Shown here one piece after another: positions 23,895 through 34,941 of a DNA stretch of 64,000 nucleotides (the stretch's first letter is position 1; each line of letters starts with the position of its first letter). The notes under the pieces are model-generated. The model had not been told where the DNA came from. It was given only the letters and a program-made list of their open reading frames with translations, and made no database searches. Position numbers and translations under genes: made by a program. The stretch comes from Pseudophaeomoniella oleicola (taxonomy: Eukaryota; Ascomycota; Eurotiomycetes; Phaeomoniellales; Phaeomoniellaceae), in assembly GCA_003868215.1 (NCBI GenBank), contig QWDQ01000024.1, positions 248,001 to 312,000 on the forward strand. The letters run 5' to 3'.

Positions 23895-24954
23895 CGTCTA
23901 TGAGCCAATACAGCCCAAGGCAGGATCGTAGGGTTGGTAGTGAGGGTGTACACGCAGAGTTGTTACATTGTGGTCTGGTGCATAGTTGGACTAGGACTGG
24001 TGTGCTGATGTTGTTCATTCGAAGCCAAACGATATGAGGTCGTAGAAAAGTAACGATATGTGCAATGGAGGAGATAATTTCGTCGAGTGAGCAATATTGG
24101 AAAGGAAGTGCAGCCCATGTGATTTGACGGAGATCTATGCCTACGTTACTACCTGATCCTGATTTGTAGCCAGCGGGTTGTCCTTATGTCATGGTTGTTC
24201 GTGAGGAAGGAAGTAGCAAACATCTCCTTCATAGTACCGAACCAGGACCCTTACACCTGGCATAGATACGGCCATTAGGATATTCCCCACGAGAGAACCA
24301 TCGGTCGAGGTGATTCGTGTAAGACAGATCTCCTTCCAGATGTCTCCATATCTACCAGCCACTTAGGATTTGTAATACTCATTGCTTCGACTAGTAGGGA
24401 AGACATCGATTTCCGGTAACAAGAAACACGATGCTGATTTCTTGTTAGACTCAAGCCGTAAATGCCGGTTGAAGAGAGCGAGAAACTACCCAAGAGCGCA
24501 ATCAAATGGCTCCTAAGAGTATGAACTACGAGACGATTTTGATCGCAATCTGATCGAACTTGTAGGTGCTTGTAATCGTACGCTCGTTGACGAGAAAAGC
24601 TTTCTGGGAGATTCTTCCCAATTACAGTAAATCAGTGGGATCGGAGATTGCCACTTTCTCTCAGTCGTCAGGGGCTTCTCTCCTCATTATTGCTCTGATA
24701 CAGTCTACATGTGATCGTGAGCTTGATATAAATGTTGAAGCATTTGCTTCACTATATAGCTCCACGTCTGTCCGTCCAGGGTGATCCCATCTAACGAAGA
24801 CGAGGGTTCGACCTCGCGAATTACTGCTAATGTCTGTGCTCTTCTAGCTTGCGACGGTAAGAATCTACCCTTGAGATGGAGCATATATTGCAAGATACGG
24901 AGACAGTATCGAACTTCTCGTTTGACATGTGGTGCAGAGATGGTACGCCTAAAA
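23895..24954. other. Intergenic, no supported gene
   Basis: This gap lies between the F-box-like gene start and the mcsA 3' end. Only chance frames under 80 codons are present and no repeat stands out. Confidence 0.55.
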
Positions 24955-26415
24955 TCATTTCGTTAGATCCATCAAGCCCGCGAGGTCGATACTTTTTGGC
25001 CTCTCGATGGGTAGACCCAAAGCACGATCCCAGATGAGCTGTGCCAGTGGACCCAGCCCACGACTCACGCCGAAAGTGACAGTATAGTACAGAGGATCCT
25101 TGAATCCGTAATGGTGGAAGAGGACCCCGGAAGCGCTATCTACGTTTGGGTGAGGGTTCTTGGTCTGTAAGGATAGATTAGTGAAGTCCTTATCACGTTC
25201 TACTATGTTGCTGACCTTGCCGTGCTCCGTGAGAACACCCGGGGCAATCTCCGAGTTCTTCTTCACGAGCCTGTATACGGGATCGTTTGCAATGTCGGGT
25301 CTTGCGTCCGCAAAGTCGATCAAGGCCTTAAAACGAGGATCTGGTTTTCGAAGCACACCATGGCCGTATCCTGGCACCACTCTACCGGACTTGAGTGTTG
25401 CCCATAGGTAGTCCTTCACGTCTTGGTCACTGAAGTTCTCCCCAATGTGGCCTTGCATCTCAAGTATCCAGCGGAGGACTTCTTGGGCGGCCAAGCCATG
25501 TAATGGTCCAGCAAGTCCAAGAAGCCCTGCGGAATAAGAGAGGAACGGATCAGATAGTGCGGAGCCAACGAGGTGCGTAGCGTGCGCAGAGACATTGCCT
25601 CCTTCATGATCACCGTGGAGAGCAAGATAGAGTCTCAGGAGATCCTGAAATCCTTCATGCTCCTTCCCTCCCATTCCAAGCAATGCCGCAAAGTTGTAAC
25701 CCCAGTCCTGGTCTAGGTCGATCTCCTGCTCGGCTGCAGACTTTTTAAAGATGGTTGCTGCGACCCGGGGCAGCTTGGCTATCAACGAGATGCAGTCCTC
25801 ATAAGTCAGATCCCAGTAATCTGCTTTGTTCAGGCCCTTAGCATATGCTTTGGCAAATTGCGATTCGGTATTGAGGGCTGCAACTGCGCACGCCAATTGT
25901 GTCATAGGGTGGGTCGAAGAATCGAAGGATTTCAACATCGCAACCACAGACGCAGGTAGCTCAGACTTGTCTGCAAGTTCTCGGGAAAATGCACGGACTT
26001 GACCAACAGTTGGCACTTGTCCCGTCAACAAGAACCAGAACATTGATTCAGGTAGCATCTCAACGCCGGAGGTACCTTTAGGTAATTCCTCCTGGCAGTC
26101 TTGAATGGTCTTGCCATGGAAGCGAATACCCTCGTTTGCATCGAGAACAGAACCCTCCCAGACTATCGACTTGAGAGATCGCATGCCTCCAAGGATCTGT
26201 GACACCGTGACATCGCCGACCTTCTCATCACCTTTCGCTTTGACACTCTTGAATAGTTCTCGTTTCTTCGGGATGACCGAGGCCAATGTTGCTTTAAGGC
26301 CTGGCTCAGTGGCAGACGAGAACAAACGGCCTTTCCTTGGAGGGAGACCACTGTTCCTCTTTATTGCATTGGAAGACTTCAATGCTTGCCGCGAGAATTG
26401 GAAAGTAACTGCCAT
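24955..26415 (-). CDS. mcsA: 2-methylcitrate synthase, mitochondrial, 469 aa
   Basis: Exons on the minus strand are 26415-25216 and 25164-24955. The 51-nt intron (GTCAGC...ACAG) has no stop and is in frame; removing it turns a 17-residue insert into the family sequence HGKTKNPHPNVD. A basic, Ser-rich N-terminus of about 35 residues is a mitochondrial presequence. Citrate synthase-fold active-site residues are His306 (GPLHGLA), His352 (PGYGHGVLRKPDPR) and Asp409 (PNVDS), plus GDHEGGNVSAH. The sequence follows fungal McsA rather than CitA, for instance EPGLKATLASVIP, RAFSREL, KNSEIAP and the LGLPIERPKS end. McsA condenses propionyl-CoA with oxaloacetate, entering propionate into the methylcitrate cycle. 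It is divergent from mclA. Some McsA enzymes also make citrate. Confidence 0.9.
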   Translation of the reverse strand: MAVTFQFSRQALKSSNAIKRNSGLPPRKGRLFSSATEPGLKATLASVIPKKRELFKSVKAKGDEKVGDVTVSQILGGMRSLKSIVWEGSVLDANEGIRFHGKTIQDCQEELPKGTSGVEMLPESMFWFLLTGQVPTVGQVRAFSRELADKSELPASVVAMLKSFDSSTHPMTQLACAVAALNTESQFAKAYAKGLNKADYWDLTYEDCISLIAKLPRVAATIFKKSAAEQEIDLDQDWGYNFAALLGMGGKEHEGFQDLLRLYLALHGDHEGGNVSAHATHLVGSALSDPFLSYSAGLLGLAGPLHGLAAQEVLRWILEMQGHIGENFSDQDVKDYLWATLKSGRVVPGYGHGVLRKPDPRFKALIDFADARPDIANDPVYRLVKKNSEIAPGVLTEHGKVSNIVERDKDFTNLSLQTKNPHPNVDSASGVLFHHYGFKDPLYYTVTFGVSRGLGPLAQLIWDRALGLPIERPKSIDLAGLMDLTK

Positions 26416-27137
26416 GGCCGTGTGTCAACTCACGGCTTTCCCCGGTTGAGAGCTTGTGGGGTACCGAGAAGTGTAGTGGAGGCACAGGGTATATGTAGTA
26501 TAGTGAAGAAGAGTCTACCTATATTGCTGACTGGCGAGTTAAGACACTGAGAATAGATGAGATATTATTCTATAGAATTAAAGAAGCTGAAGATGAGCAT
26601 CATATAAGACCAATGACATGTAGGGGGAGGCAGTCAACGTTGTTGGACGCCGTATGAAGCCTTACCCCGGAACCGTGACGCGGGGGTAAAGCAACGCCCA
26701 TCCCCAGAAACACCCACCCGTAACTAGTAACCAGTAACCCCCGTAACCCCGTAGCCGTAGCCGTGATTAAGTGTTTGCCGTTGATGCCTGATGCCGAGGT
26801 TGGAGGGGCTTATCGTATGCTTAACGTTACAGTATTATTTCATATGACGCAAATACCTGATTGCTGTCCAATTCCTTTGCTTCCAACTCGTAATTATATC
26901 ACAATTAACTTGGACTCTTTACCACCTCCCTCTATTATAGAGACCGCGCATAGTGCGTTTGCTGCAGGTCAAATATAACAGAGCCTTCACTGCTTTTCCT
27001 GCGATCAGCTTGTGCACATATACTACTCTCGATTCAGCATAACGTCGCTTCTTATAACGAACAATGATCCAACCTTTGTAACTGTCTGCTCACTGTTCTA
27101 CAAAGCAGGGCGCTGGTGGCGTAGCAAGGCCATAACC
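26416..27137. other. Divergent mcsA/mclA promoter region
   Basis: This is the upstream region shared by both methylcitrate-cycle genes, with no coding sequence. A GC-rich patch (26660-26765) carries an inverted repeat and several GTAACCCC/CCGTAGCCGTAG direct repeats in otherwise AT-rich DNA. Confidence 0.6.
26663..26690. promoter_or_regulatory. Inverted repeat TTACCCC-N14-GGGGTAA with CreA-like core
   Basis: Arms are TTACCCC at 26663-26669 and GGGGTAA at 26684-26690. GCGGGG at 26682-26687 fits the SYGGRG consensus of the carbon-catabolite repressor CreA. It lies about 250 nt from the mcsA ATG and 450 nt from the mclA ATG. A symmetrical element between two co-functional genes is a candidate shared control site; which protein binds is not known from sequence. 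Confidence 0.35.
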
Positions 27138-29165
27138 ATGCTCCGGCATGCTTCCCGGACGTTATATCGTCACATATCGCGCTCTCCAGCACAAGTATCA
27201 CTATGTCCTGCAAGGTCACTGTCTGTCACAAACCATTGTCCGATTCCCGCACTGGATTCAGCGCAAATTCCTGTCTCTACCGTCTTGCCAAGTGATTCTT
27301 TCCAGCTACTTTCGAGCGCCGATAAAGTGGGAGATGCAGAAGACGAACTATACGCTCAAATGGTGGCGGATATGAAGAGTTGGTGGACGAGCCCAAGGTA
27401 CGAGGGTATCAGGAGGCCATATACTGCAGAGGATGTCGTTAGCAAGCGTGGCTCTTTACAGATATCCTACCCAAGCTCTGCAATGGCTAGGAAATTGTTC
27501 AAGCTTCTCAACGAGCGAGCCGCCGCAGGAGAGCCTGTGCATACCAGTGAGATTACTACGACTGGCTTGCACGATTCCTCGCTAATGGGCTGCTATAGTG
27601 GGGGCGATCGATCCTGTACAGATGACGCAACAGGCCCCGAATCAGGAGGTTTTGTATATATCCGGCTGGGCGTGCTCTTCAACCCTGACGACTACCAATG
27701 AGGTGTCGCCTGACTTTGGCGATTACCCTTACAACACAGTTCCGAATCAAGTAGATCGATTGTTCAAAGCCCAGAAACTTCACGACAGAAAGGCATGGGA
27801 TGCAAGGCGAAAGCTGAGTGTGGAAGAGCGAAAGAAAACACCATATATTGATTACATGCGGCCTATTATTGCAGATGGCGATACGGGGTAAGATTCGTCC
27901 CAGGTAGGTCAATGCCGTTGCTGATATTTTAGGCATGGTGGTCTGTCTGCTGTCCTGAAACTCGCAAAGCTCTTCGCTGAAAACGGAGCGGCAGCTGTTC
28001 ATTTCGAAGACCAACTCCATGGCGGCAAAAAGTGTGGCCATCTTGCTGGTAAGGTTCTCGTTCCAATTGGCGAACACATCAATAGGCTTGTGGCTGCCCG
28101 CTTTCAGTGGGATATGATGGGAAGCGAGAACCTTTTGATTGCTAGGACGGACGCTGAGAGCGGTAAACTCTTGAGCAGCGCTGTCGATATCAGAGATCAT
28201 GAGTTCATCCTCGGAGTCGACGATAGTGTTGAACCTCTGGCCGAAAAGTTACAGGCCATGGAGCTCGATGGAGCTAGCGGGCCCGAAATCGATCAATTCG
28301 AAGCCGAATGGATAGAAGACCACAGACTTGCCACTCTTGACGAAGGTAATTCCCTAGTACATAACCGTGGGCTCCGCTTACCTTCCGCATAGCCGTCGAA
28401 GCACATTTGAAGTCCCAAAGTATTGACCCTTCAGACTACTTGGCTGAAGTAGGCAAAAACAGAAACATGTCACTCACAAGAAGGAAGGCATTAGCCCAGA
28501 GATACTCAAAGACTCCAGTCCCGTGGTCATGTGATAGTGCGCGTACACGTGAAGGCTTCTATCAATACCGAGCTGGCCTGCTTGCAGCGACAAAACGAGC
28601 CATTGCATTTGGACCATATGCGGACCTTCTCTGGCTCGAAACTGGTACAGCAAGCGTTGAGAAGGCGGCGAGCTTTGCAGCAGACATCAGAGAAAAGTTT
28701 CCTGGAAAGAAGCTTGTATACAACCTGAGCCCGTCTTTCAATTGGGCTGGACAAGGCTATGATGACGTTTCTCTCAAATCATTTATATGGGATCTTGCGA
28801 AGCATGGGTACGTGATATTGACTCTGACACATAAGCGATGTTGACTGTTTGTACAGTTTTGTGCTCCAACTGATATCGCTTGCGGGCCTTCACTCGACAG
28901 CAACAATTACTCACGAACTGTCCCGTGGCTTCAAAGATGACGGTATGCTCGCCTATGTCAATCTTGTTCAAAAGCGAGAACGAGAGCTCGGCGTGGATGT
29001 ATTAACACACCAGCGGTGGAGCGGTGCCTCGTATCTTGATGGTATTCTCGGCGCGATCCAAAGTGGCAGCAGTGGTAGTCGCAGTATGGGAGAAGGTAAC
29101 ACAGAGAACCGTACGTGACTCACCTGGAGTGCTTTCTATCTACTGACTTGGACCCAGAATTTTAA
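27138..29165 (+). CDS. mclA: 2-methylisocitrate lyase, mitochondrial, 595 aa
   Basis: Six exons: 27138-27546, 27599-27887, 27933-28345, 28393-28807, 28857-29110 and 29158-29165; introns are 45-52 nt and the last coding exon has only 8 nt. The N-terminus ([19 protein letters not shown]) is a mitochondrial presequence. The isocitrate lyase superfamily signature KKCGH (Cys267) is intact, followed by LAGKVLVP and [14 protein letters not shown]. The sequence tracks fungal MclA closely ([56 protein letters not shown] at the end) rather than glyoxylate-shunt AcuD. MclA cleaves 2-methylisocitrate to pyruvate and succinate, the last step of propionate breakdown. It is divergent from mcsA and probably co-regulated with it. 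Confidence 0.93.
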
Positions 29166-29694
29166 GAGCATTGCGATCTACTCTGCGGACAAAGACGATA
29201 AGCCCTGGGACCGTTACACCTGTTGTTCGTCCATGTCCATGAGCAGCCATGTTCACTTCAAGGCCAACAAGACAGTATGGGGAACAAAGATCACGGGCTT
29301 GATAGAAGTGAATCTGGGTCATCTGCTCCATTCGGGATCAGTGGAAATCCTCTCAGAGCAGCTTTGTTGAGCCTGGGGTTAGATAAGAGCACCCATGCGT
29401 CTTGATTTCATCGTCGCCTTTATAATGCACACATACAGGACATAATTCCTCACGGTGACTCTCAGGACGATAATTAGATAGAGGCCCGAAATGACTCAAT
29501 GAATCAATGTACAACAAAGCACAATCTGGGCACCCCCATGACGTTCTCCTCGCGGGGGGTTTTCTCGGCGCCAGGTTTCAAGGAAGTGCCATCAAAAACA
29601 ATAGTGACACCTTTCACAGCAAGGGCTCAAGCTCCTTTAACGTAGGGTCACACCACTGTTCAACGTTGAAGAGTGCTTTGCATCTCATAGCGTG
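29166..29694. other. Intergenic, no supported gene
   Basis: This holds the 3' flank of mclA and the upstream region of the PHD-finger gene. Nothing distinctive is seen. Confidence 0.55.
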
Positions 29695-30983
29695 ATGGCG
29701 TCCGAAGGGGTGAATATGCAGTCCATAACCGACGCCAACGCACAAGTTGATCAAGTATCTGGCACAGATAGCGATTCGTGCTATGAGCTTATGACAATTC
29801 AACCTCTGGTCCCTGGAGTGGCTTTGACACTGCAGCAAGCAATCGTGCGTATACGCAAGCCATACAATGAGATAGCTGCAGCATACATCAACAAAGAACT
29901 CAAGCCACCTCTCATCTCATTCCCTCAAGGCCATCCACTGGGACCACCTGTGAGCGAATGGAGATTCGATCCGCAAACAGAACGTCTCATCGCCGAGGCC
30001 GAGGCCAAATACCTCGACCAACGCCCTGTTCCAGCTGAGGACCTTGAACTCTTCTGTGTCTGTAGGAGCACCGACGATGAGCGACTGATCGGGTGCTCAA
30101 ACGGTCCGCTTTGTCCGATTGGTTATTATCATGTTGAGTGTATTGACTGGACTGAGAGTTTATTGAAGTATGGTAAGTGAATCAACTCTTCCGCTGTCGG
30201 GGAGATATCTTCTTCATTGCGGGATGAGCCCAAGTCTCATGGTGCTGAAAGGGCTAACCTGAATATGTAGGTGACTGGTTCTGCGCTCGCTGTGTCAAGG
30301 GTAAGATTGGCAAAGCTGCTCTCCATACAAACGACGAAGAGACAGCAGCCATTCATGACGGAAGCGCTGCTGCACTCGAGCCAATGCATATCGGAGTCGG
30401 ATCAGTCCCAAGGGATGAATACTTCTCTGATTCATCGTTCATTTACGACAACAGCTCTGTTTCAAGTGGCAGTATTTCACACCCTTCTCCTCAGGCCTCT
30501 CCACATGATCTCGATAACGGTTCAACAATCGATCGGAATGAACCTGATGATAGGGTCAAAGGAGCGACTCTCTTGGCCAACACTAAGGAATCCGACTTGA
30601 AACACACAGTTCTGGACCCGGTTCTCGACGCGGATGTGCAGTTTCGCAATGCCGACCGTCGTATAGAAGCCCCTTTCCAAGGTCTTTACAGAACTTCTCT
30701 ATCGGCATCTCCAGACGAGCGTGAGAATATGTCTCAATTTGAGTATCTTGAAGGTGTATCATCTGAGAATGAGTCTTCTGGAGATGAGACTATTGAGCGT
30801 GAGACTGTTGAAGAGGATGCTTGCGAACTTGAATCTCTCGAAGATGAGAACCTCGAAGGCGAGAATGTCGAAAACGAAGATCAGGAATCCAGTTCACTGT
30901 ATCGCAGTGCTACATGGGAGATTCGAAATGCTTACATGATAAAGAACTTTCCGGCGAACAGGAGACCTGGGTACTTAGGATAA
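29695..30983 (+). CDS. PHD-finger protein with acidic C-terminus, 396 aa
   Basis: Exons are 29695-30172 and 30271-30983; the 98-nt intron (GTAAGT...GTAG) splits the finger and its removal joins YG to DWFCARC. The PHD finger (about residues 121-168) has the Cys4-His-Cys3 order: FCVC, IGC, LCP, YYHVEC and WFCARC, close to the ING-type histone-reading finger. The second half is low-complexity: Ser-rich, then strongly acidic repeats of ES/ET/DEN type (about residues 315-365). A nuclear, chromatin-reading role (H3K4 methylation state) is typical of such fingers. No ING N-terminal domain is present and the family beyond the finger is unknown. The first ATG at 29695 starts the frame. Confidence 0.85.
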
Positions 30984-32354
30984 ATGGAAACAGCGATAAC
31001 ATCATTCGTCACAACTCGAGCGATATCTGGGGAGGAATCCTCATCTCGTCCAAGTGACAAAACCTTGTCGACACAGATTACATGGTCCATGACAGATTGG
31101 CCAGGGAAGAAGGGGTAGTGCAAGTAGATCGGTTGCAGGATGGAACCAACTAATAAGGGTTTCCGCTCGATGGGACGGCGAAGTCAGATATGTAGAACTC
31201 GGGCCGAAGCACTGGCAGACGGGGCTTTGCAAGGGCACTCAGCGCAAGGTTGTAACCGTACCTAGTTTGCCTACATAGATCCAATACTACTCACGCTCTA
31301 TGCCAGTAAGCTCTGGGCTTTTGCATGGCTCATCCCGTGCGTGATTCAGGGCAAGCGCACAGCCTAGGTTTCGAACTGGACAGAAATAACATGGTCGAGG
31401 TGCCGCTGAGCATATTGATTGTGTGAAGTAGATACCTACAGTAGATACTAAGGGGAAGCGCTAGCTGGTTCCCCGGCAGCCGACCAACCCTGTTAGCTGT
31501 GAATCGCGAGTCATGGTAGCCGTTACTGCATCAAGGGATGATGTTGGTGGCTAGAATAGCCATGATATAAAGGACGAGCGTCGGATAGCGATACCATCTG
31601 CCTGCTGGCAGTGGAGTTGAACTGTCATTGCCAACCTCTTCCACAGGGGTGGATGCAAGGGATGAAGAGACGAGTGAATCGTTCAGTTTTTTCCTTAATT
31701 ACACCTGAGAACTTTCCATTTCAGGATTAGACTCTCTGGATGATCTCGCCACTTGATTTCTTTCCTCTTCTTTTTCCTCGGCTTGATTTGACAGACCAGA
31801 TCAGACCAGATCATGAAGCAGCCAATGTGTCGTTGGAGGGTACATTGTTCGTGTTGTTATTACCGGCAGTGAATGCATGACTTTGTAGGTTTTACCTTTA
31901 AAAGGCTGAGGCTATTCGAAATGATCATCGCAGCTTGACCACCTTTCAGTCACATGTGTGGCTGTTGTTCGACTTCCTCGTGGCTCTCTGGAATGTACGA
32001 CGTTGCACGCAAAGGTACCTAGACAATGCAATTGTCGACTTTCATTCCAATGGATGCCAGTGCAACTCTTATCGACTTCTCTCTATCTCAATGAACTGTG
32101 GGCATTACTATGTACAAGCGTTGTCGATCATACTGATCCAGCTGTGTATCACATTTGGTTTGGCTCCACCTCAGACTTGACTCGCAGACTCATGAATCAA
32201 GGGAGAGAGCCTGGATCCTTAGATCTCGGTTTATGTCGTAGTGTATCTCTCCCTACCTACACAATGTCCCTGCTTTGGTTTTGTTTCAAAATGCGCGCAT
32301 ACCCCATGGATGGAAACTCTCATTTTTTGTTAACCTCACCATACAACTAACATA
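30984..32354. other. Intergenic, no supported gene
   Basis: Frames of 80-130 codons near 31935-32350 have no domain and lie in the leader of the phosphoesterase-like gene. Short TACCTACAGTAG-type runs appear near 31430. Confidence 0.55.
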
Positions 32355-33446
32355 ATGCCGGCCTCTATACGATCCTGGCGGTCGTGGCACTCATGGCGAA
32401 GCAGCTCATCGTCTTCAAACCTCTCATTCGGATCTTCTCGATCTTCCCAGGACTTCTGCCATTATCAACCTCATGAGTCCGTACAAGTCATGTCAGATTT
32501 GCATCTGCAGATAGGCATGATGTACGGACTGTTCGATGTGCCTGTTCGGGCACCTTACCTGCTCCTCGCTGGAAATATTGGACGACTACAAGATTACGAC
32601 CAGTACTGCATGTTTCTCCAGCAGTGTTGTGCAAAGTATGCACGAGTCTTCCTTGTACTCGGTCAGCAGGAGTTCTTTGGCGTTACGAGAGAGGAGGGTC
32701 TCGAGCTCGTTCAGCAGCTTGCATATGAGCCGGTACTTAGCCAGAAGCTCACCATCCTTGACCAGACAAGATTCGATATCAATGACCGTATCACAATCCT
32801 CGGATGTACACTTCAGCCACGCCTATCGGTCGAGGTAGCACGCCAGATCCGAGAGAAAGATCCTAAAGTCAGACATTTTGCAACACATGTCATTGAAGCC
32901 CAGAACTGTGAGCACGAGCAGGACGTGTCCTGGCTTCAGCACCAACTGAGATGCCTCAACCATGAAGGTACGAACCGTATGGTTATTGTTGCTACCCATC
33001 ATGCACCATCTTTCAGCCCATCCACGAGGATGGACAAAAAGTCATCGATCTGGAGCCCCGAATTTTGCAGCAGATTCCTCCTCGGAGAAGCCGAGGACTG
33101 GGATGGTCTTGATCGTGTTGGTTTCTGGGTCTTTGGACACACACATTGGAACGTCCATAAGAGGGTCGGTGAATTCTTGGATGTTGTCAGCAATCAGCGA
33201 GGCCACGTCTTGCATGGTGCCAAACAGCAGAAATTGCCTTCAAGCCGAGATAGTCATACACGGCATATGCCGAAGCGCAGCTTCTCCGTAAGGCGAAAAG
33301 AAGCGCCCGGGTTGACCTCGTCTCTACGCTCGGCAGCGGCATCGATGGATTTCTCTTTCAACGTAGAGAAAGTCCTTGACCTATCTGATGCAGTCCAACG
33401 ATTGGATAAGGCTCTGAGGTCGCGCGGCCCCCGCTGCGTGTACTAG
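32355..33446 (+). CDS. Calcineurin-like phosphoesterase with degenerate active site, 363 aa
   Basis: A single exon. After a Ser/Arg/Trp-rich start (residues 1-32) comes a metallophosphoesterase fold of a type common in filamentous fungi. Motif I SDLH (Asp48, His50), the THHAP block (His215-216) and the last motif FGHTH (261-264) are intact. Motif II, normally GD, reads GN (Asn74), and motif III, normally GNHE, reads GQQE (104-105). Thus the bridging aspartate, the metal-binding asparagine and the catalytic histidine are replaced, while the surrounding sequence (LAGNIGRLQDY, VFLVLGQQEFFGV) is otherwise typical. It is probably a pseudo-enzyme or has altered metal use. The Ser/Arg-rich C-terminal tail is unusual. 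Confidence 0.85.
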   Translation: MPASIRSWRSWHSWRSSSSSSNLSFGSSRSSQDFCHYQPHESVQVMSDLHLQIGMMYGLFDVPVRAPYLLLAGNIGRLQDYDQYCMFLQQCCAKYARVFLVLGQQEFFGVTREEGLELVQQLAYEPVLSQKLTILDQTRFDINDRITILGCTLQPRLSVEVARQIREKDPKVRHFATHVIEAQNCEHEQDVSWLQHQLRCLNHEGTNRMVIVATHHAPSFSPSTRMDKKSSIWSPEFCSRFLLGEAEDWDGLDRVGFWVFGHTHWNVHKRVGEFLDVVSNQRGHVLHGAKQQKLPSSRDSHTRHMPKRSFSVRRKEAPGLTSSLRSAAASMDFSFNVEKVLDLSDAVQRLDKALRSRGPRCVY

Positions 33447-34941
33447 GACAATCCCGAACGGGTTAATGAGGATGATCACGAGTAACGACGACATGGGCAC
33501 TGGGCACTGGGCACAATGGGAAACATTATACGCATAGCGATCGGGTGTTGGGAGCCGGAATCTCTATACTCTTGATTTTGTCTATAAAAGCTTAGAATGA
33601 TTCAGGTAGTCACAGGCTGATATTATACATAGATGAATGGATGACGATACCCCCGAATATAAACATGCAGTATATTCGATTCCTGCAAACGCAAACGAGA
33701 TTCCGTTGACCCCCAAAAGGGAACTCCCTAGGTGAATTGACCGGGTCCAATATCGTCGTCCATCTCCGGGGTTGTCTTTCAACCGTGCCTGTTGGCTTGT
33801 CGCATCCACGTAGAGGCTCTTCCGTGGCCACATGCCGCAAGTACCGGAACGGAACCGGATCTATTCTAGGATGAATTGGGTAGGTATCTACCGAGGGTGC
33901 ATACGTAGTACTACGGTACTTTGAATTAGTAAAGTGCCGGCAGCAACGGAGAGGAGAGGAGAGGAGATGATGATGATGTCAAGATCAGGCGCTCTGCTTC
34001 TTCCATCATCAATGTCTCAACGGTCATAAACTTCCGAGCTGATGGTCGTGGCAAATACGAACAGATCAACAGCAGGAAAAAGTATCATGATTAATTAGAT
34101 TGTGATAGACAAGTTCGATTGTTTCAGGTCAAAAAGACTCCTTTTGATGTTTTCGGTGTTCAGGATTGCCTGTTCGGGTTAGATGGTCGCCTCATGTACT
34201 ATTTTCAGCACCGCCAAGTCTGACCGCGTTATACGAGATGAAAAGTTCTTTGAATGATCTGCATATCACAAGATGAAGGAATGAGTGACTAGTCCTGAAT
34301 GGCGAGCTGGTGATGACTGCTTCAATAACGTACCGTCCGTTTGAAAGTTCAGTGAGAGGGGACCAATTACTACTGCAGCCCGACTTCAGCCATACTTCTG
34401 CCAATGCGCAGCCATCATAGCGAAAGAATGTACTACGTAGTACTGTGAGTAGCGGCTCCCTCTCTCACGTTACGGTAAGTAGGAGAAACTTTCTTGGCTT
34501 CATGGTGTCGGTCTCAGGCTAGACTTCACGATACCTTCATATGTTCTAGCCACACGCTCTTTTGGATCAATGAAATGGACATGATCTCATCGTGCTTGGC
34601 TTTGATCGTCCTTCAGCTCTGGGCAGGCGGAGTAATTGCCATCGAACGTCCTCGTATTCCTGCCGTTGCTCGGTGAAACTGTGAGCACGAGCACAGTGAG
34701 CACTATGAGCGTGCTTGCCTTGCAGCCGAACAGTATGGTTCCTTACACTTCTCACACTTCTCTGCAAGAAGGTATAAATACCTCCGTCCTCCTCGTCCTT
34801 CGATCATTGCATCCTCTCATCAATCACACACTACTCACTCACAGGCTCAATACCAAAGTCACGATCCATTAAACCAATTCTCGATTCAAGTTCATAACCA
34901 AGCAACAACATCAGATCAGTCAGGAGATCACATCTACCAAA
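33447..34941. other. Intergenic with TATA box and palindrome
   Basis: No gene is supported. It includes GGAGA repeats near 33950, TACGTAGTA-type palindromes at about 33901-33917 and 34430-34446, and the core promoter of the small secreted protein gene. Confidence 0.6.
34773..34780 (+). promoter_or_regulatory. TATA box of the small secreted protein gene
   Basis: TATAAATA followed by a C/T-rich initiator-like stretch, 160 nt upstream of the ATG at 34942. Distance and context suggest a strongly expressed gene with a leader near 120 nt. Confidence 0.6.

Noticed and set aside
24955-26415. Calling this gene plain citrate synthase (citA)
   Set aside because: N-terminal and active-site flanking sequence follow fungal 2-methylcitrate synthase more closely, and the divergent neighbour is 2-methylisocitrate lyase.
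27138-29165. Isocitrate lyase of the glyoxylate shunt (acuD)
   Set aside because: A mitochondrial presequence, the MclA-type blocks and the absence of a peroxisomal signal point to 2-methylisocitrate lyase.
31935-32350. Two overlapping 80-130 codon frames
   Set aside because: They overlap each other in different frames, lack motifs and sit in the leader of the phosphoesterase-like gene.
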